A DNA stretch of 64,000 nucleotides. It comes from CAYIHX01 sp964363305. Lineage in GTDB: Bacteria > Bdellovibrionota > UBA1018. Of this stretch, positions 59,079-64,000 are shown piece by piece. The stretch is from assembly GCA_964363305.1 (NCBI GenBank), contig CAYIHX010000005.1, positions 68,797 through 132,796 on the forward strand. Reading direction: 5' to 3'. The translations under genes were made by a program, and so were the position numbers. Within the stretch, counting starts at the first letter, position 1, and each line of letters opens with the position of its first letter. The notes beneath the pieces were generated by a model that had not been told where the DNA came from, did no database searches, and worked only from the letters and a program-made list of their open reading frames with translations.

Positions 59079-61003
59079 ATGTCAACTCACCCCTATATTC
59101 TTCTCCTCCTCTATTTGGGGGGAGGGGGACTTACTCTGACTGCTGCTAGTGCGGCAAGCGTAAAGGAAATGGTCCTTCCGCGAACGAGTCTGGCCCTGGC
59201 CCAGAAGCGGGGTTCGAGTGGCATCAGATATGAAGAGGCCAGGGGAGCGAAGTTTGGGCTGTTGAGGAAACAGGCCAAGCAGTTTGTCGCCTTGAGGGAC
59301 GGAAGGCTCTCGCCCGTGGTCCGGGCGCAGTGGGTGAAAGACTGTGTGGCGCGGCCGGAGAGCAATTTCTTCTGTGGCTTTACCTTTGATCGGAGAACGA
59401 CGTTTCTTCCGGTGACTCTTTCGGCGCCCCCTCCCGAAGCCGAAGAAGTGGTGAAGAAGTCGCGGGCGCTGATGCCCGGAAACGAGATGCGACAGATCGT
59501 GTTGATGCTTGCGGAGAGCGATCCGCTTTCTCTTTCTGACATCCGTGAATCTTTGCTCCACAAGGCTTTGAAGAACTTTGACCGGTGGGAGCTGATCGAG
59601 CCTTTGACCCAAGCGGTTGTCGGCATGGAGAGCTGTCCATCGACGGCTTTGCTCGTCGCTTTGGGGCAAAAGGCGGAAGAGTATTTTCCGGAAAAAAAAT
59701 ATCGTGAGATCGCGATCGCCTTGTTTGGTCGAGCCCACGAATGCGGAGGAGATCATGACGTTTCGGCAAATAAGGCGCGATACCGTCGCGCTCTTTTGCA
59801 TGTGTGGCAGGACGAGTGCAGGGAGGCGGATCCGTTGCTTGAGCGCTTGACCGACCAAGTGAATGGCGAATACGTTTCGCGCTCTCTTTTTTGGCGTACG
59901 CACTGCGCGGTAAGGCAGGGAAAGCCCCGATTGGCCGAGGCCTTTAGGGCGAAGCTGCTGAAAGAGAGCCCGTTGAGTTACCATGGGCTGTTATTGCGGA
60001 AAACTTCGATGTCCCACGCCGCGCCCAGCATGGCAGCGGGCGTGGGCGTGAAGAAGGTGCTGGAATCCAAGGTTCCGGTGATTCGGTTTCGTTCGGACCT
60101 GGCGCCAGAGATCAATGCTTACGTGCGTGCGGCGGAAGTACTGCATGAGCTGAAGTCGCCGGAACTCGCGCGAGAGGTTCTGAGTCGGATCCTAGACCGC
60201 ATCGGCAAGACGGAAGTGGCATTTAAGCTTTATGCGACCCTGCTGCTCAACCGAAGCGAGGATTTCATGGTGCAATTTCAGATTCTTTCAGATCTTTTTC
60301 AGCGAGAGCCTGGCCTGATTTCGCGTTCAACGCTTGAGCTGTATTATCCCCTGGCGAAAAGCCGACTCGAGATTTTCAATCGCTACGGGGCTAAGATTGA
60401 TCCGCTTCTGGTGTCCGCGTTGATTCGCCAAGAGAGTGGGTTCAACGTGAAAGCAAGGTCGAGGGCAGGCGCTTTGGGGCTCATGCAACTGATGCCGGCG
60501 ACGGCTCAGAAAATTGAAAGCACCGTATCGCTTGACGAGATCCTGGATCCGAAGACGAATGTTCGGCTGGGGACGGCTTATTTCGGTTCACTCATTGAGC
60601 AGTACGGAGGGGATGCGGAACTGGCGCTGGCCGCCTACAACGCAGGGCCCGACAAGGTGGACGATTGGTTGCGGCGGTACCCGGTGGGGAATCGGATGTT
60701 GTTTTTTGATCTGATCCCTTTCAAGGANNNNNNNNNNTGGCGCTCATCGCCCGTAATTATTTCTGGTATCTCAGCCTCTACGGAGAGTCGCTGGCGAAGA
60801 ATGGCGGCGTCGGTCGCGAACACCGCCGCACTTTTCAACAACGGCGGACGACTTTGAATAAGATGCGGCCGGCGCCTGGTTTGTTGGTCTCGCAATTTAA
60901 CGCCCGCGGAGCCGGTGCAAATGACTCGGCGCACTTACCGGCGGGACGCTCCCCAGCTCGTCGCCCGCATTGGCCTCTATTCACGGTCTTCCAAAACAAC
61001 TAG
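59079..61003 (+). CDS. slt: Soluble lytic murein transglycosylase (Slt), interrupted by an assembly gap
   Basis: A periplasmic enzyme cutting the MurNAc-GlcNAc bond of peptidoglycan. The start is the ATG at 59079 and a signal peptide follows (ILLLLYLGGGGLTLTAASA). The long N-terminal helical superhelix domain is seen. The SLT catalytic domain has LIRQESGFNVKARSRAGALGLMQLMPATAQ (Glu in RQESG) and AYNAGPDKVDDWLRRY. A run of ten N at 60728-60737 falls inside. The family's expected continuation, VALIARNYFWYLSLYGE, is present right after the gap but in another frame, so the true gap length should be 2 mod 3. With that frame the gene ends at TAG 61001-61003, not at the nominal 60857. Confidence 0.85.
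60728..60737. other. Assembly gap (10 N) inside slt
   Basis: Ten unresolved bases join two contigs or reads within the lytic transglycosylase gene. The protein family's sequence resumes one frame off across it, so the gap size is nominal. Confidence 0.99.
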
Positions 61004-61012
61004 GTTAGGGGG

Positions 61013-62368
61013 ATGGCGAAGTCCCCGCGGAGTCGTGCGCTGAGCAGCATCAAAGAAGGGGCGCTTTCACGTAGCTTCTCTCTCGCGAGGATGACGGCTG
61101 CGGTCGGCGCGAGGGCCGCGTCTCACGCCCTCGGCTCGATTTTTGGGGGAACGGAGGAGGAGCGGGCGACTCGCTTGAAGGGTATGGCCATGGAGCAGGC
61201 CAAGATTTTGGTTCGGGAACTCGGGGAGCTCAAAGGCAGCGTGATGAAGGTGGGGCAGATGGTGGCGCTTTACGGCGAGAACCTTCTGCCGCCCGAAGCG
61301 ACGCAGATCTTGAAGGCGTTGCAGAGCCAGGCTCCGCCACTTTCTTGGGTTTCGATCGAGAAGGTCCTTCTGAGGGAGTTGGGGAGCGAGAAGCTGGCGG
61401 AGCTTGATATCGTGCATGATTCGTTTGCATCCGCTTCATTGGGGCAGGTGCATCTGGCGATTCGAAAATCAGACGGTCAGCAGATCGCACTGAAGGTGCA
61501 GTATCCGGGCGTAGATCGCGCGATTGGCGGAGATCTTCGGGCGCTTAAATCCGCGATGACATTCGCGAGATTGCTTCCTACCGGAGGGAAGGTAGACCAG
61601 CTTTTTGATGAGATTCGCATGATGCTCGAGTACGAAGTCGATTATTCGCGCGAGCTTGAGCAGACGAATCGTTTTCGAGAGTTGCTTGCGCCTGACGCAC
61701 GATACGTAGTTCCCCGTACTTTTGCGGAATATTCAACTCGCCGGGTGCTCGCGACGAGTTTCGAGGAGGGCGTCCCGGTTGATGGCGGCGAGGTCGCAGC
61801 GCTTTCGCAGGAACGGAGAGACGCGATCGCGACGGCAGCGCTTGAGCTTTATTTTAAGGAGATTTTCGTCTGGGGTGCCGTACAGACTGATCCTCATTTT
61901 GGAAATTACCGAGTACGCCTCGGAGAGCGGGGCGACCAGCTCGTGCTGTTTGATTTCGGAGCGGTGCGGGCTTTCGATTCGAAGTTCGTCGAACCGTACC
62001 GTGACCTCGTCGGAGGAGCGGTCAATGAAAGCCCTGAGCGTCTTCTCAAGGGGGCCTATGGGATGGAGTTTCTCCTGCCGTCCGATCCGGCTGACGTCCT
62101 GCAGCAGTTTGCCGAAGTGACCATCCTCATCACGGAGCCGTTTCATCGCGGAGTGTCGTTCTATGACTGGGGCACGAGCGACCTACCGAAGCGAGTCATA
62201 AAAAAGGGGGGGAGCGTCTTCTTGAAACTCAAGACGAAGCTGAGGCTGCCGCCTCGCGAGCTGATTTTTCTCGATCGGAAGATCACCGGCGTTTTCATCT
62301 TTCTCAATGTTTTACGAGCCCGGATTGACGGTCGAGAATTACTTGGTCGGTATCTGAGTTTGGATTAG
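61013..62368 (+). CDS. ABC1/AarF (UbiB-like) atypical kinase family protein
   Basis: A 451-residue protein of the UbiB/ADCK protein-kinase-like family. The invariant KxGQ motif appears as GSVMKVGQM. The alanine-rich loop replacing the kinase P-loop is DSFASASLGQVHLA, the ATP Lys is in IALKVQYPG, and the catalytic and metal motifs are QTDPHFGNY and LVLFDFGAV. In other bacteria, UbiB supports ubiquinone synthesis as an ATPase. The start ATG at 61013 lies ten bases from the Slt stop, so the two genes and the ligase after them may be one transcript. Its target is unknown. Confidence 0.88.
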   Translation: MAKSPRSRALSSIKEGALSRSFSLARMTAAVGARAASHALGSIFGGTEEERATRLKGMAMEQAKILVRELGELKGSVMKVGQMVALYGENLLPPEATQILKALQSQAPPLSWVSIEKVLLRELGSEKLAELDIVHDSFASASLGQVHLAIRKSDGQQIALKVQYPGVDRAIGGDLRALKSAMTFARLLPTGGKVDQLFDEIRMMLEYEVDYSRELEQTNRFRELLAPDARYVVPRTFAEYSTRRVLATSFEEGVPVDGGEVAALSQERRDAIATAALELYFKEIFVWGAVQTDPHFGNYRVRLGERGDQLVLFDFGAVRAFDSKFVEPYRDLVGGAVNESPERLLKGAYGMEFLLPSDPADVLQQFAEVTILITEPFHRGVSFYDWGTSDLPKRVIKKGGSVFLKLKTKLRLPPRELIFLDRKITGVFIFLNVLRARIDGRELLGRYLSLD

Positions 62369-62377
62369 TTTGGGCTC

Positions 62378-64000
62378 ATGGCAACTTTACTGCACCGATT
62401 GGATGAGTGGGCTCGCGCGACTCCGGATTTGCCGGCGCAATGTTACAAGCGCGACACTGTTTGGCGTACCCATACCGCGCGTGAGTTTCGCGATCGAGTT
62501 TATCATCTCGCGCTTTATCTTCGTTCGCTCGGCCTTGGGCCCGGGAGTGGCGGCGCAATTTATTCTCCCAATTGTCCTGAATGGATACAGATGGAGCTCG
62601 CTTTGTCGCTTCTCGGGGCGCGTTCGGCGGGAATTTACCCAAACGCGCTACAAAAAGATGTGGCTTATGTCATCGAGCACTCGGAAGCGGATCTGCTCGC
62701 CGTGAGTGATGAGGCCTTTTTGAAAAAGGCCGGGGCGCTTCCGCCTCGGGTTCAGGCGGTTTTCCGGTTTTCTTCTGACGAGTTTTTGAAGGCGTTGGAG
62801 ACGGGGGCGCGTTTGGCTGAAAACGGGGGGCCTTCTTGGGATGCATTGCTTTCAAAGGTGGATGAAAATGCCGGTACTTTTCTCATCTATACTTCGGGGA
62901 CGACCGGAGTGCCCAAAGGCGCGATGCTCTCTCATGCAAATTTAGTCTTCGCGGCCGATGAGGTCGTGCGTCATTGGGAACTGCCCCAAGCCCCGCAAAC
63001 GATTTTTTCGTTTTTGCCGCTTTGTCACATCGCCGAGAAACTGCAGAGTCTTTCGGTGGCCGTGTCGCAACGCTACACTGTTACCTTTGCGACCCGTTTT
63101 GAGGCGGTCGCGCAGGAGATCACCGAAGTGCAGCCGACGGTGCTGCTCTGCGTACCGCGGCTGTGGGAGAAGATGATGGAGGGGGTGCTGCATAAGTTGA
63201 AGAGCGCGCCTCCCGCGCGAAAAAAGCTCGCCGAATGGGCCCTGGTGGTGGGCACTCGGGTGTCGGCCGCGAAATGGGAGGGCCGACTTCCGAGCCCGTT
63301 CTTACTCGCACAGTGGTTCGTGGCGCGGAAGCTCGTGGTGTCGAAGATCCGCGCGGCGCTGGGTCTCGCGCGTTGCGTGGCCGTCGCTTCGGGCGCAGCG
63401 CCGCTCTCCGCGCATGTATCTCGCTGGTTTCGTGCTCTCGGATTGGAGATCTTGGAGGATTACGGCCAGACCGAGTCGACCGGAATTTTGCTCATGACTC
63501 AGCCCGGAGTGGAGAGCGCGGGTGCGGTGGGGGTGGCGCCTCGTGGGATTGAACTGAAGCTCGCGGAGGACGGAGAGATTCTGAGCCGCGGCAAACACGT
63601 TTTCTTGGGCTACTTCAAGAGTCCCGAAGCAACCCGCGAGACCCTCAGAGAGGGCTGGCTGCATACTGGGGATCTCGCGGAGGTCGACTCGCGGGGACTG
63701 GTGCGAATTCGAGGTCGCAAGAAGGAGATCATGAAGACCTCGGGGGGAAAGATGGTGGCGCCTGTGCCCTTGGAGGAGAAGCTCAAGGAACACGCGATGG
63801 TTGCCCAGGCTTGCATGGTGGGGGATGGGCGAAAGTATCTCTCGGCTTTGCTGACGTTGACTGAAGCAGCGATGGAAAAGGTGAAACAGAGCGAGGGCGC
63901 GATCGCCGATGGTTTGGTTCGAGCGCCGGCGGTGCTGGCGTCTCTCAAAGCGCATGTCGAGGGGATGAACCGCGAACTTGCGAGCTATGAACAGATCAAG
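62378..64000 (+). CDS. Long-chain acyl-CoA synthetase (AMP-binding), 3' truncated by window
   Basis: The reading frame is open from the ATG at 62378 to the end of the window (541 codons) and has no stop. The product activates fatty acids with ATP and CoA. The AMP-binding motif is FLIYTSGTTGVPKGAMLSH, followed by DYGQTEST, GWLHTGDLAEV, and RGRKKEIMKTSGGKMVAP. The FadD/FACL long-chain type is indicated by PLCHIAEKLQSL. It starts nine bases after aarF. The C-terminal end lies outside the window. The substrate chain length is not readable. Confidence 0.9.
   Translation, partial: MATLLHRLDEWARATPDLPAQCYKRDTVWRTHTAREFRDRVYHLALYLRSLGLGPGSGGAIYSPNCPEWIQMELALSLLGARSAGIYPNALQKDVAYVIEHSEADLLAVSDEAFLKKAGALPPRVQAVFRFSSDEFLKALETGARLAENGGPSWDALLSKVDENAGTFLIYTSGTTGVPKGAMLSHANLVFAADEVVRHWELPQAPQTIFSFLPLCHIAEKLQSLSVAVSQRYTVTFATRFEAVAQEITEVQPTVLLCVPRLWEKMMEGVLHKLKSAPPARKKLAEWALVVGTRVSAAKWEGRLPSPFLLAQWFVARKLVVSKIRAALGLARCVAVASGAAPLSAHVSRWFRALGLEILEDYGQTESTGILLMTQPGVESAGAVGVAPRGIELKLAEDGEILSRGKHVFLGYFKSPEATRETLREGWLHTGDLAEVDSRGLVRIRGRKKEIMKTSGGKMVAPVPLEEKLKEHAMVAQACMVGDGRKYLSALLTLTEAAMEKVKQSEGAIADGLVRAPAVLASLKAHVEGMNRELASYEQIK

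Noticed and set aside
1..64000. tRNA, rRNA, CRISPR arrays and insertion sequences
   Set aside because: I looked for cloverleaf-like sequences, repeat-spacer patterns and transposase motifs and saw none that I could support.

Overview
The window reads as one chromosomal scaffold of a Gram-negative bacterium. It encodes lipid-carrier-linked surface polysaccharide synthesis, several lipobox lipoproteins, a periplasmic lytic transglycosylase and an acyl-CoA ligase. The run of ten N at 60728-60737 suggests a draft or metagenome-assembled scaffold. The mix of genes (pseudaminic-type nonulosonate genes, AarF, Slt, FadD-like ligase, many TTG/GTG starts, heavily coupled operons) would suit a Bdellovibrionota or other delta-proteobacteria-like lineage. 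This is an impression from gene content, not a demonstrated placement. No rRNA, tRNA, CRISPR array or intact insertion sequence was seen.

Layout. (1) 1-17.3 kb is a nonulosonic-acid and sugar-acid region. A minus-strand operon carries pseI, an ATP-grasp protein, a phosphoesterase, pseG, a cytidylyltransferase/aminotransferase fusion, a formyltransferase and a PIG-L deacetylase. Upstream of it lies a tightly coupled set: FkbM methyltransferase, divergent GAPDH, HAD phosphatase, 2-hydroxyacid dehydrogenase, epimerase and glycosyltransferase. A second CMP-sugar synthetase with an FAH-family enzyme runs the other way, followed by pseB. (2) 17.3-23.2 kb holds a methyltransferase, an RmlD-like reductase, an ABC exporter and a large putative glycosyltransferase. 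(3) 23.4-32.3 kb is a polymer assembly block: initiating phosphoglycosyltransferase, WecG/TagA-type transferase, two Wzy/ligase-like membrane proteins, two glycosyltransferases and WecB. (4) 32.3-38.1 kb is an accessory island: HipBA with three operators, GNAT, a decayed ATPase gene, two small unknown genes, and a split AbiE-like nucleotidyltransferase/regulator pair. Two long perfect palindromes lie here. (5) 38.1-41.8 kb is a YcaO / peptide-binding lipoprotein / histidine kinase set. (6) 41.9-49.5 kb has a further epimerase, FkbM methyltransferase, glycosyltransferases and two large membrane proteins, with a broken HEPN/MNT pair. (7) 49.6-64 kb has VapBC, lipoproteins, a dolichol-type glycosyltransferase, Ppx/GppA, a PfkB kinase, Slt, AarF and FadD-like genes.

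How it fits together. PseB, PseG, PseI and a fused CMP-transferase give most of a pseudaminic-acid-type route. Recognisable PseC and PseH are absent from the window, and the fused class III aminotransferase may fill the PseC role. The deacetylase and formyltransferase could replace an N-acetyl by an N-formyl group. The GAPDH/HAD/2-hydroxyacid dehydrogenase/FAH/second CMP-transferase module looks like a separate, unassigned route to a CMP-linked acidic sugar. These donors would feed the glycosyltransferases and the WbaP/Wzy-type machinery. The most novel-looking candidates are this second sugar-acid module, the fused aminotransferase locus, and the YcaO/binding-protein/kinase set.
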